DNA of 64,000 bases from Adiantum capillus-veneris. Taxonomy: Eukaryota; Streptophyta; Polypodiopsida; Polypodiales; Pteridaceae. This document shows positions 35,191-46,200 of this stretch, one piece after another. The notes under the pieces were generated by a model. It was not told the DNA's origin. It saw only the letters and a list, made by a program, of their open reading frames with translations, and searched no databases. Position 1 is the first letter of the stretch. Each line of letters starts with the position of its first letter. The translations under genes and the position numbers were made by a program. The DNA is taken from the NCBI GenBank assembly GCA_014529385.2, contig CM043966.1, positions 102,056,087 to 102,120,086 of the forward strand. Reading direction: 5' to 3'.

Positions 35191-36664
35191 TCTCGGCCGT
35201 CTTGAGAGTGCATCAGCTACTTGATTATGCTTGCCAGCAATGTGAGCAATATGAAAATGAAATTGCGAAAGGAAATTTTTTCACCTCATTTGTTTGTCGG
35301 AGAGCTTGGTCTGTGTCATGAAGTACTTAAGACTTTGGTGATCCGTTCGCAGAATGAAAGGAGTCCCCAATAAATAGTGCTTCCATGAGTCTAAGGCATG
35401 TAGAATTGCAAGGAGTTCCTTTTCGTATATTCCTAGAGCTTGCTCAACAGGGTCGAGCCTTCGACTCTCATAGCCTATGGCGTGCCCTTCTTGGAGAAAA
35501 ACAGCTCCAAGGCAATCACCACAAGCATCACATTGGACCTCAAATGGTTTTGAGAGATCTGGTAGTGTAAGCATAAGTTTTCGAAAGCATTGTTCTCCTT
35601 AGCAGACCATGTATACCTAACTCTTTTCTTTGTTAGGCCATGTAATGGTCCCGCAATGTGTGAGAACTTTTCTATGAAGCGTCTATAGTATGCACACATA
35701 CCTATAAAGCTTCTTAGCTCATGAAGATTCCTTGGTTTAGGCCATCCTTTTATTACCTCTAACTTTGATGGATCCATTTGGATGCCATCTTGAGAGATAA
35801 TATGACCTAAATAATGAATCTCTTGCAAGAAAAATTCACTTTTCTTTCAATTAACATAAAGTTTATTTTCTCTCAAAACTTGAAATATTACTTGGAGGTG
35901 TTGCTTGTGTTCGTCTAATGAATTAGAGTAGATGATAACATCATCAAAGAACACTCCAGTGAAGGTTTGATGAGGCCTGAACAGCTTCTCCATCAAGCGA
36001 TTGAATGTGGCTGGTGCATTGGTCAAGACAAAAGGCATGACAATGTATTCGTAAAGACCAAATGTGGTGCGAAATGCGGTCTTTACAATGTCTTGATCAA
36101 CTATCCTTATTTGATGATAGCCACTGTTTAGGTGAATCCTACTAAAGTAGGTCTATCCTTGTAGCTTATCAAATAGGTCTTCTTGATAGTGATCCTATTT
36201 AGTGCTCTATAGTCAACACACATACGATATGTGCTGTCTTTCTTTTGCACTAATAGCACAGGTGACCAAAATGGAGATGAGCTAGCCCTAACCATGCCCT
36301 TCTCAACTACCTCATGCACTTGCCGCATAATCTCCTCTTGTTGAGCTTGAGAAACTCTATAAGGAGGTTTGTTAGGCGGTGAACTTCGTGGAAGAAGTTC
36401 AATTGCATGGTCATCATTACCTCGTTTAGGAGGTAGCTCACAAGGGATGTCGTCAATAAAAATATCTTGAAACCCCTTGAGAAAATTGGATAACTCTAAT
36501 TCCTTTTGGTTGCTTTTATTTTCTTTTGTTGAAGCATTACGTTCATTTTGATAATATTTAACAAAAATCATGTACACGGAAATAGAGCTCTTTATTGACT
36601 TGTTGAAAGCTGGTGTATGTACAATGGGGATAGTGTTACCCATTTCCTTAGCATCTATATACAT
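35191..36664 (-). pseudogene. reverse transcriptase and RNase H of gypsy D
   Basis: Pieces 36128-36664 ([35 protein letters not shown]), 35847-36038 (FVLTNAPATF, catalytic FFDDVIIYS, with Phe in place of Tyr), 35475-35828 (EIHYLGHIISQDGIQMDPSK, FIGMCAYYRRFIEKFS) and 35281-35574 (FEVQCDACGDCLGAVFLQ, RTDHQSLKYFM for RNase H) are in order. Stops and frame changes separate them, and residues between KKTYLI and the LTNAP block are scrambled by small indels. The D-D pair of the polymerase site survives. Confidence 0.9.
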
Positions 36665-37440
36665 GTCTTTTTCCCTGAACTTAAAGGAGATTCTCCTTTC
36701 AGGAAATTTAACATCGGCACAGCTAAGCGGTCAAACCATGGTGCCCCTAGGATTACATCCTCATGCTTGAGAGGAGAGATAAAGCAGTCCTCTTTGTCCA
36801 CATAGCCTTGGACATGAAGCCTCAATTTTCCGATTAAGGGAGTGACTGAAGCTTCTTGCCCCTTGAAGGCATGGTCTGCGGGTAGGACATCTCCCATCTC
36901 GTAGGATTGTATGCCTAGCTTGGTGTCCAACTCTATAGATATAAAATTGTGAGTAGAACCAGGGTCAAAGAGAATAAAAGCATCATGTTCTCTTACCTTT
37001 CCCCAAGAATGGCATAGAGGAGATCCTTTGTGATGAGTTTGGTGAGTCTCCTCCTCTTGGATTTCAACCAAGGAAGCTCTAGGAGGATCTTGGCGGTTGT
37101 TCTTTTGGGGACAAGCGCGGTACGCATGCCCTTGTTCGCCGCACTTGAAACACCGGTTATCCTTGCGATAACGCTCAAGCTCTTCAGGAGAGATTTTGTT
37201 CTTACCTTTGTAAACTCCCTTCTCTTTAGCTTTGTTAGAGTTGCCCTTAGGAGAATTTTGGACATTGTCCTTCCCCTTAGGCTCATTGGAACCCTTGTTT
37301 TCCGGGGGCTTATTATTTCTTTTAGCCCCCTTTTGGAAATTGATTTGTGAGGCCACCATACTATGGTGTATTACTGTCGATATGTACGTGGCCTTAAGGA
37401 GTTGACATACTCCGCCATTTCTTCGGTTAAGCCCGCACAA
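36655..37440 (-). pseudogene. nucleocapsid and protease of gypsy D
   Basis: An open frame of 261 codons with zinc knuckle CFKCGEQGHAYRAC and protease LFDPGSTHNFIS, where the active-site DSG has become DPG. HEDVILGAPWF follows. It overlaps the end of the gag frame by about 70 nt in another frame, probably owing to a single-base indel. Copy A at 10944-11500 is the closest relative in the window. Confidence 0.85.
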
Positions 37441-38597
37441 AATTGTTGCTTTTTCTCTCCAAAATCCAACTTTTTAAAGACAGTGGCTTTGAGTTGTAGG
37501 TCCCAAAACTTGTCTACATATTTGTGGATGGATTCATTGGGAGAGATCTTTAAGCTTCGCCATTCGGTGAGTACTTTGTCTTTGGCATCGGTGGCCAAAA
37601 ACTGCTCCATAATGGAAGCTCTTAAAGCTTTCCATGTTCGTGGAGCTTCACCGTTGGCTCGTAGGCTAGAACACCATTTCTTGGCGGACTTTTGAAAGTG
37701 CATAGCTACATGGCGTAGCTTAGAGGACTCCGTGAAGCCCTCATCTCCAAATTCCGCATCAAATTGCTGGATAAAGGCCAAGACTTTGTCCGTAGCACCA
37801 AAGGTTCCATCATAGGTAAAGAAAGAGATCCTCTTCCCTCCCTCTTTGAACCTCTTCAGATTGGATGACCTCTTCCATGCGGCATAGGATTTCCTATGGC
37901 CTCGTCTTTTTGATGGTTCAAAGGTTGCACCATCACTTTCTTCAGAAGGTGAAGAATTTGAAGAAGGTGGAGAAGAGGGTTACCTCTTTCTCGCCTTTTT
38001 CTTGTCTTGATCTTCGTTGTCTTTACCATCACTTTCATAAGAGGAAGAGGATGAAGAAGATGGAGAAGAGGGTGCCCTCTTTCTCGCCTTTTTCTTCTCT
38101 TTCTTTTTATCATCCCTCTTTGAATTATGGCGTGGAGAAGAGTGTAATGGTCTTCTCTGCTTTGGTGGTGATGGAGAACGTTTAGCCCGCCGTCTTCGTG
38201 GAGCCATCTCCACCGAGGTGGCGAGAGACTCACTTATTTCTCGTTCCTTTGGTAGAGGCTCTTGAGTTCTCCTTTGGGAAGGAGATGCATCATCAAGAAG
38301 TAAATTCTTGAGCCCTTCATATGGATTCTCTTCTTCTTCCCAAATTGGAGAGAGACCTCTTTTGGTAGTCTCACAAGGAGGCTTCCTAGGTGTTCTCGCG
38401 TCATGGTGATGAGCTTGGAGAATCCCGTGAGCACGGAGCTGCCGTTGCACTTCACTTTGGAGAGATGGATTGCCCATGGCTTGTTGAAGCCTAGAAACAA
38501 GATAGTTAACAAGCATTGAAGCATCATTCATAGCTTGCTCATGAGCAAAATCAAAGTTATCAACATTAATTTCACTCTCTTTACTATTGTCAGCCAT
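37371..38597 (-). pseudogene. gag of gypsy D
   Basis: ATG at 38597 opens a frame that reaches 37371 with one in-frame stop (about 37978). N-terminus: NYLVSRLQQAMGNPSLQSE. A basic, Ser-rich middle contains a duplicated KKKARKR block (about 95-bp direct repeat, 37966-38007 and 38059-38100). A capsid core follows with FIQQFDAEFGDEGF, MHFQKSAKKWCSSLRAN and NESIHKYVDKFWDLQLKA. Gag would form the particle that carries the RNA. The single stop lies exactly in one of the duplicated blocks. Confidence 0.85.
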
Positions 38598-39001
38598 TCT
38601 AGCAACTTTAAGGTGTAAACTTTTTAGGTGTACTTTGGCACTTCAAGCCCTAGTTTCTACTCCTCTTTACCCCTTTAGAAAAAGCACTCAAGCTACTGTA
38701 CCCACGGCTCGAATAACATTAATTGCAAGGAACAGAAGAGAGGGTCTTTCGACACCAAAACAGCACCGGCTCCTGTCAAGCTTCTAATATCTCAATAGTG
38801 GTTAGGCCGTAGGCAAGCCCTGTAGAACTCGAGTATTAAGACCATAGCTCTCGACGGTGATGCCCCGTTAACTGCACAAAGGCACGCGCAGTGCAAGGCT
38901 GAAAAATCCCTATTCTACTTACTCACAGGCAATTAATAATACCAACAATTTATAGCTAGCTTGAGGACCTCCCTTCTTGAGCAAGAAAAGAGAAACCTTG
39001 T
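38598..39001 (-). other. leader of gypsy D
   Basis: Untranslated sequence between primer site and gag start. It matches parts of 6888-7283 in copy A. No other feature is seen. Confidence 0.7.
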
Positions 39002-39013
39002 GCTCTGATACCA
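39002..39013 (-). other. tRNA primer-binding site of gypsy D
   Basis: The minus strand reads TGGTATCAGAGC, one base from the LTR end. This is the initiator-Met type, perfect over 12 nt, and it fixes the direction of the element. Confidence 0.95.
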
Positions 39014-39014
39014 A

Positions 39015-40608
39015 TGTAACATTTAATGGCCTAAAAACTTGTGTGTAGCAGAAATTAGCATGAACATAGTGGGCATTTCATTAGAATAGATTCCTAATGA
39101 GAATTACAAGAGTGCTTGGGTGGAGAGAGCAACAAAAAGCATAACACCTAATTAGATAGCATCAACAATACTTTCAAAAGAGAGAGAAATTAAGCTATTG
39201 ACAACAGTTGAGGACCGGATTTGTATGGAGCCGGTCCCCCCTCCAAAAGGCTTTGTATTATGGTTTCTCCCATCAATAGAGACATTGTACAATACAATTC
39301 TTTGTGTTCCTTCAAGACTAGCTAGTGCAATGAAGATGAAAGCTTCATGCACTAAGCAACACACTTACACAACTTTAATTATCCCCGTTCTCAGATCCAA
39401 GACCTCACACACCTTCGAAGATGGGGAGAGCTAGCAGGGTATGAGAGTAGATTGAGAGGAAGAAGGAGTATCTTACGACAAAGATGTACATCTCCTCACA
39501 TAATCACTCATATTAGCATAGCTTTAGCTTAGTAATAAGCTTGATAGAGGACATGAGCATGCATTGAAGCTTGGATCTTGGTTGGATTTGCATCCACAAG
39601 ACAAGAGTGTGTCGATGTAGGCTTCTATCTCACAAGCTTGGAGTAGGTGATGCGCTGTCCATTAAAGCTTGGGAAGAGATAGTCTTCTCTTTCTTCACAC
39701 ATGAGATTGTGTGAGTGTGTGTGTGATAATGCCTTGCAAAAATCAGCCCCCTCTCTCTCTTGGGCGAGCCCTCTTGCTATTTTCTCTTGCAGGCTCCCCA
39801 TTGGACCTCCCCAAGTCAAGCCAATGGCTATTAAGCAACATAAGTGATAGCAATCTAACATGTGTCCCCCTTTCCCCTTTTGTGAGAGCTTTATTAATTA
39901 AACTTAATTGATTTAAATGAATTAAATCCCCATTGGACCTTTCCCCATTCTGACCAATAGGAATTAAGTAGCCCATTGGGCTGCTCAATTCCTATTACAC
40001 CCCTTCACGGGCTGTCCAATAATCATCCAGGAGACTTAATTTTCATTGGTTCTTTTTATTAAGTGTTTTAAAATTAATTAGGCTAATTTTACTCTAGCCT
40101 AATTCTCATTTGTCCACTTCAAGGGTCATCCAATAGGAATTGGGTACACCTTGTGGGCATCTGGCCTAGAGAGCTGACATGTGTCCCTCATTCCCTTTGT
40201 GTAAAGGGATCTTGTGTGTGTGTGTGTGGCCTTCTCTCTCATCCCCTTCTTGATAGGCTCGCCCCCTCCTATGTAGGGATATTCAAAGACTTTTTTGGTC
40301 ACACACAAAGCATCCAATTCCCTAAGGGTTGACCTTTGGACACAACCTTTGAATTTTGGAACCTTAGCATTTTGGAAGTCTTAATGGGCTGAACCTTAGG
40401 GTCTTTTTAGCCCATTGTTGCACATGGTTCTTCTGTAGAAGGCCCCCCCCTTTGGATCCCTATTTTGCCTCCTTTGGATCCCTACTTTGGTCGGTCTGCT
40501 AGCTTAACCAATATTCTAGCTTTTTCTCCCCTGGCACTTCCCCATATTAAATGATCAGTTCAACATAAGAAAATCATTTAGGAGAATTAGATATTGATTA
40601 TTATGACA
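39015..40608 (-). repeat. 5' LTR of gypsy D
   Basis: 1594 bp, TGTAACATTT to ATTATTATGACA, followed by the AAGAA duplication at 40609-40613. It is colinear with 22945-24545. A partial repeat of TTTGGATCCCTA near 40453-40490 is found only here. Confidence 0.95.
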
Positions 40609-40822
40609 AAGAACCATATTCAAGGCCCGATACCCTATCCAGGCATGTACATGTGCCCCACTGCTGACACACGAACCTGACTATTCACAGTGTGTACACG
40701 TTCGACCTTTTTTAAAACTTGAAACCACTTTGGAAAGCTCCCAAATGCATGTATTTACATCCTATTGTAAATAATACCATGCATATACATATTACTTTGT
40801 ACATACCAAAAGTAGTTTATCA

Positions 40823-41386
40823 TCATTGCCCCAACCCCAGGTTGAGCATTTATGCTCAACACTTGCATCAAACAGTGTCATAACCCTACAGAAGGGACCC
40901 AAAAGTTTCTCTTGGATCATATGGAAACTCATTCACTTGCAATACACCACCCATGTATTCAAGCATTCCACTCACACCAAACAGGAAAGCATCTATCTTC
41001 TTACCCAAATGCCACTGTCAACCTGGATCCCAAGCATGATATAAATCACCTCGAAGGTTGCTACATGCCATCTCACACCATAAGCTTTCACAATCACTCA
41101 AAACCATACATACCTCAAAATGCATCTCATGAGTCAAGCTCATCCCTTTGATAATCATAACTCTTACATCATCTTCTTGATGCATTGACTGCTCTTCATT
41201 CCCCAGGCCCGAGAGATTATTACTGTAGCATTAACAACTCCATTCCAAAATTAAAAATGCTCTTTTAAAACACTATCACCAGTATCTTCTTCCTACACAT
41301 ACGTTGTTTTCCATTTGCAAATCCAAATACATGGATACAAAGCAACACGAGAAATCATTACCCAATCTTCATCATGCCAACTAGCC
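40823..41386 (-). other. 3' part of array interior 3
   Basis: Equivalent to 19896-20460 and 44111-44655. It has a pyrimidine-rich start (weak polypurine tract on the minus strand) and the remnant of a conserved frame, but nothing complete. Confidence 0.5.
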
Positions 41387-42805
41387 CTAAGACTTGCTAA
41401 CAGGGTCTTCACTGATAATAGGGTATGGCTTAAACATACATTGAAGCATGTGAAATGCATCCATCAAATCATCGTGCAAGCAAAACCTCACTTTAACCTC
41501 GTTGTCTACCCCATCCTCAAGATGTTTATAATGAACAAACACACAGCACGGGTCATCACGGACATCCCTTGGAGATGCAACTAGCATCAAATCCTTGCAC
41601 ACATAAAACTCATTCCTATCACCTTCAGGACAACACCTCTTCATCATGACCACTAGAAGGTTGCACAGCCACTAGCTCTAGTAAAACACATGTACCCAAG
41701 GTCAAATTAGACAGCATAGCATCATTCTTTTCTATATCATCCTCATGTAATCTGGAAACTCCATGACCATAGCCCATCATTCATCATCAAAGCAAGAATC
41801 CATGCCTTGTTTTTGCAAACACCCTGCCAAGAAGATACATTACTCTTTGTGCAATGCTACCATACCTTTCAATTCATCTAGTGAGTCTATGCCATCATCG
41901 CACCAAACCTTGTTAGCATTAGATGTGTCAGCATCATAGGCTGTCTCATCCTCATATATTTCACTCTCCTCATCTCCACTTTCTATGATGCTAATGCTCA
42001 AACTTTTACATTCATCCACTATGCCCTTGCCATTTTGCACCATAGGCATGTGTATGGTCTCCGAATTTGCTTCACATACTTCATTTGCATTGGCTTTGAG
42101 CGTATGGGCATTCGCATCTGTCTCCAAACTGTTATCCTTGCCAGCATGAACATCTACAATCACGACTTGATGCACATAAAGGTCATCCACACTATCCATA
42201 CCACATATTGACAAAGGGAAGTTCATGTTTGTAGCAATGCACACCTTTCTCTCTTTTCTTAGCGCTAACATCAATGCTTCATGCATGGAACGGGGCTTTT
42301 TCTCTTGCAATTTCATATCAAGAAGCAACTGTGATAGACTTGTGAATACCTGTATTCTTTGGGTATTTGTAAATGCAAAATAGAATTCCTCTTTAAACAT
42401 GACTTCCACATGCAATAGAGCCTCTTTTTAAATTCTCCAGCATCATCAAATCTTTACCAAAATTCTGTAACAGACTCGCTCTTGCATAAACAAACTAGTG
42501 ACCTGCTTCCATGCATCTTGGTAAGGAATCACCTTCTTAAACCGCTTCAAAAAGCATCTCTTAAACGTGCCCCATTTCACTTTGTTATCCTTTGACAATC
42601 CCTCAAACCATTTTCTTGCATTACCTCTGACCACCAGATTGATACTTGCAATCTTTTGTGCCTCACTTGCAACTACGCGGCATAAACATGTCAAGTCGAG
42701 CTCATATGATGCAAGCCAATCATCTACATCCTTGCAACCTATGAAAATAGATGGTTGAAATGGCACCACCATCTTGAAATTACCTTCAACATACAATATG
42801 TGCAT
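41387..42805 (-). pseudogene. Gag-like ORF, array interior 3
   Basis: ATG at 42805. The frame at 42446-42805 has NARKWFEGLSKDNKVKWGTF and FLKRFKKVIPYQDAWKQ, then the frame at 41840-42415 (191 codons, the longest piece in this interior) has SAFTNTQRIQVF-like residues and EALMLALRKERKV. The acidic C-terminal part is at 41387-41653 (CCVFVHYKHLEDGVDNEVKVRF). There is a deletion between 41653 and 41840 relative to interior 4. Confidence 0.7.
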
Positions 42806-42855
42806 ACATCACTGCTCAAAATCCAAATTCTAGGTGGACAATCGGCAATTTTCGT

Positions 42856-42874
42856 TCCCCAGCGGGATCGCCAA
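42856..42874 (-). other. primer-site-like motif of the gag-only array
   Basis: The minus strand reads TTGGCGATCCCGCTGGGGA beside the LTR. The same motif is at 21956-21974, 46178-46196 and, with changes, 18674-18693. The TGGCGAY...GGGGA pattern resembles primer sites of Tat/Ogre-type plant gypsy elements. The tRNA itself is not assigned here. Confidence 0.6.
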
Positions 42875-42878
42875 ACAA

Positions 42879-44110
42879 TGATGGAGCAAAAGATGCCATC
42901 TGCACACTCACACACCCAGACAACTCAGCACCACACAAGGAATCTACTTAAACTCCAAAACACACACACCACTACTCAAGAGCTCAATAATAATACTACC
43001 CATAAGCTTGATTGAAACTACAAACGCCTCAACCTACAAGCCTTTACTTGCCCGCAGACTCTACAAGGTCAGTCGAGTTGATCACCACTTGAAATCACAC
43101 CCGATGGTAACCAAAATATACAATAAAAACGATCAAAATTTAAAAAACTCTGGTCACAAAAGGCCACTCTCAAACCATTGCAAAGCATTCACCAAACTCC
43201 ACTCTGTTGGAATCTTTGGAGTAGCGCCATCCCTAATGGCACTGATACAGGGTTACATGGTCTTGTAGAAAGATGCCCCTTCTTCCATCAATTCCAGACA
43301 CACACATCCATAGAAACCTCAGAACTTACATAGACTCTCCCAAGTGCAAAATTGAAGAGAGAAAGCTCTCATGCACTCCTCTACACACTGAAAAACAGGA
43401 CGTGAAGGTGATGAGACTGCACTAGACCACCTATAGGAACCTTGCTTCCTCCCACACACAGAGAGGTGAAAGTGATGATATTCCCCTTCAAAAGTCCTCA
43501 TTCAGCCTCAACACTCACGGAACCATGAGTGATGTGTCAAATTGAAGCCTTTTCACACCATTTTTGGTCATTTTTTAACCTTTCTGGGCCTAGTTTTCGC
43601 CAATTTTGACCCCTGGCAGGCATTGTTTCGCGGGACAACCCCCAAACAGACTCCAAAATTCACTAGATTTTTTATGCTTGATCCTTGATACCCAATTCCC
43701 TTTGCCACATCCCCACGTTCCATTTTTGACCACTTCTAGGGCGGTGCACGCATCACTGCAGATCAGCCACCGTAAATAGACAGTTATTGCATGTCCCAAA
43801 CTTCTCGGGTGGTTCAAGGGTGTCCATACCTCCCACTTGCATTATTTACATTCTGGAAACTCAAAAACATTCCCTAGAACCAAAAGAATCCATCAAGATC
43901 CATATCCAAGGCCCCGATACCCTACCCAGGCATGTACATGTGCCCCACTGCTGACACATCACACCTGACTATTCACAGTGTGTACATGTTGCATCTTTTT
44001 TAAAACTTGAAACCACTTTGCAAAGCTTCCAACTGCATGTATTTACATCCTATTGTAAATACTACCATGCACATACGTATTACTTTGTACATACCAAAAG
44101 TAGTTTATCA
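42879..44110 (-). repeat. LTR3 of the gag-only array
   Basis: 1232 bp, TGATGGAGC to TAGTTTATCA. It contains the intact version of the sequence in which element D is inserted in LTR2 (CATCAAGATCCATATCC near 43890). Confidence 0.8.
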
Positions 44111-44655
44111 TCATTGCCCCAACCCCAAGTTGAGCATTTATGCTCAACACTTGCATCAAACAGTGTCATAAACCTGCAGAAGTGACCCAAAAGTTTCTCT
44201 TGGATCATATGGAAACTCATTCACTTGCAAAACACCACCCATGTATTCAAGCATTCCACTCACACCAAACAGGAAAGCATCTATCTTCTTACCCAAATGC
44301 CACCGTCAACTGGATCCCAAGCATGATATAAATCACCTCAAAGGTTGCTACATGCCATCTCATACCATAATCTTTCACAATCACTCAAAACCATACATAC
44401 CTCAAAATGCATCTCATGAGTCAAGCTCATCCCTTTGATAATCATAAATCGTACATCATCTCCTTGGACCTTCATGCATTGACTGCTCTTCATTCCCTAC
44501 GCCCAAGAGATTATCACTCCAAGCATTAACAAATCCATTCCAAAATTGAAACACTCTTTTAAAACACTATCATCAGTATCTTCTTCCTCCACATATGGTG
44601 TTTTCCACTTGAAAATTCAAATACATGCATACAAAGCCACACAAGACATCATTAC

Positions 44656-46127
44656 CTAGTCTTGATCATGCCAACTAGCCCCAAGACTCGCTAACTGCCG
44701 ATCGGGATCTTCATAGATAAGAGGGTATGGCTCAAACATACATTGAAGAATGTTAAATCCATCCATCAAATCATCGTGCAAGAAAAACGTCACTTTTACC
44801 TCCTTGTCTACCCCATCCTCAAGATGTTTGTAATGAACAACCACATGGCACGTGTCATCACGGACATCCCTTCGAGATGCAACTAGCATCAAATCGTTGC
44901 ACACGTAAAACTCATTCCTATCACCTTCATGACCCAACACCTCTTCATCATGATCACTAGAAGGTTTCCCAACCCCTAGATCTTTTAAAACACATGTACC
45001 CAAGGTCAAATTAGACAACATAGCATTATTCTTTTCTATGTCATCCTCACGTAATGTGAAAACTCCGTGACCATAGCCCATCATCTCATCATCAAAGCAA
45101 GAATCCATGCCCTATTGCTATAAACACCCTACCAAGAAGATACATTGCTCCCTACGCAAGGCTACTATACCCTTCAATGGATCTAGTGACTCTATGTCAT
45201 CATCACATACATCATCGCACCAAACCTTGTCAGCATCAGATGTGTCACGATCATAGGCTGCCTCATCCTCATATATTTCACTCTCCTCACCTCCACTTTC
45301 TATGTTTCTAATGCTCAAACTTTTAAATTCATCCACTATGTCCTTGCCATTTTGCACCATAGGCATGTGTATGGTCTCCAAAGTTTCTTCACAGTGACTT
45401 CATTTGAATTGGCTTTGAGCATATGGGCATTTGCATATGTCTCCAAACTGTTATGCTTGCCAGCATGAGCATCTACAATCATGACTTGATGCACATAAAG
45501 GTCATCCACACTATCCATACACGTATTGACAAAGGGAACTTCATGTCTGTAGGCAATGCACAACTTTCTCTCTTTTCTTAGTGCTAACTTCAATGCTTCA
45601 TGCATGGAACTGGGATCTTTCTCTTGCAATTTCACTTTAAGGAGCAGCCGCAACAGACTTGTGAATACGTGTATTCTTTGGCTATTTGTAAATGAAAAAT
45701 AGAATTCCTCTTTAGAAATTACTTCCACATGCAATAGAGCATCTTTCCAAACCCTCCAAGCATCATCAAATCTTAAACAAAATTCAGCAGTAGACTCGTG
45801 CTCTTGCATAAACAAACTAGTGACCTATTTCCATGCATCTTGCTAAGGAATCGCCTTCTTAAACCGCTTCAAAAAGCATCTCTTAAACCTAACCCAATTC
45901 ACTTTTTCATCATGTGGAAATCCCTCAAACCATTTTCTTGCATTACCTGTGACCACCAGATTGATACCTGCAAGGTTTTGTGCCTCACTTAGAACTGCGC
46001 GGCATAAACATGTCAAGTTGAACTCATATGATGCAAGCCAATCATCCACATCCTTGAAACCTATGAAAGTAAATAGTTGAAATGGCACCACCATCTTGAA
46101 ATTCCCTTCAACATCCAAAATGTGCAT
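44656..46127 (-). pseudogene. Gag-like ORF, array interior 4
   Basis: ATG at 46127. Three frames follow: 45843-46127 (NARKWFEGFPHDEKVNWVRF, FLKRFKKAIP), 45336-45815 (FMQEHESTAEFCLRFDDAWR, HEALKLALRKERKL) and 45118-45381 plus 44656-45108 (ESLDPLKGIVALRREQC, CHVVVHYKHLEDGVDKEVKV, MFEPYPLIYEDPD). The best-preserved C-terminal part of the four copies is here. Known: the first part resembles a plant LTR-element capsid domain. Unknown: the last 200 or so residues. Confidence 0.7.
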
Positions 46128-46200
46128 ACATCACTGCTCAAAATCCAAATTTTGGGTGCACAACTGGCAATTTTCACTCCCTAGCGGGATCGCCAAAGAA

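Larger units (their letters stand above)
22945..40608 (-). mobile_element. Ty3/gypsy element D, full length but split by copia E
   Basis: Two LTRs of 1.6 kb (22945-24545 and 39015-40608) flank primer site, gag, zinc knuckle, protease, reverse transcriptase, RNase H, integrase and a short C-terminal tail, all on the minus strand. A perfect 5-bp target duplication AAGAA lies at 22940-22944 and 40609-40613. The copia unit E lies inside pol (25040-33860). Stops, frame changes and active-site substitutions show that D is dead. It belongs to the same family as copy A (5498-11539). Confidence 0.95.
21979..40822 (-). repeat. LTR2 of the gag-only array, split by element D
   Basis: The LTR starts TGATGGAGC at 21979, runs to 22944, is interrupted by element D, and resumes at 40614 (CCATATTCAAGGCC) to end TTTATCA at 40822. 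The junction sequence CATCAAGAA|CCATATTC reads straight through in LTR3 as CATCAAGATCCATATCC near 43890, which confirms the insertion point. Without D it is about 1.18 kb. Confidence 0.85.

Noticed and set aside
37030-37350. 106-codon plus-strand frame opposite gypsy D protease
   Set aside because: It is a shadow of the minus-strand zinc-knuckle and protease frame, which has clear motifs.
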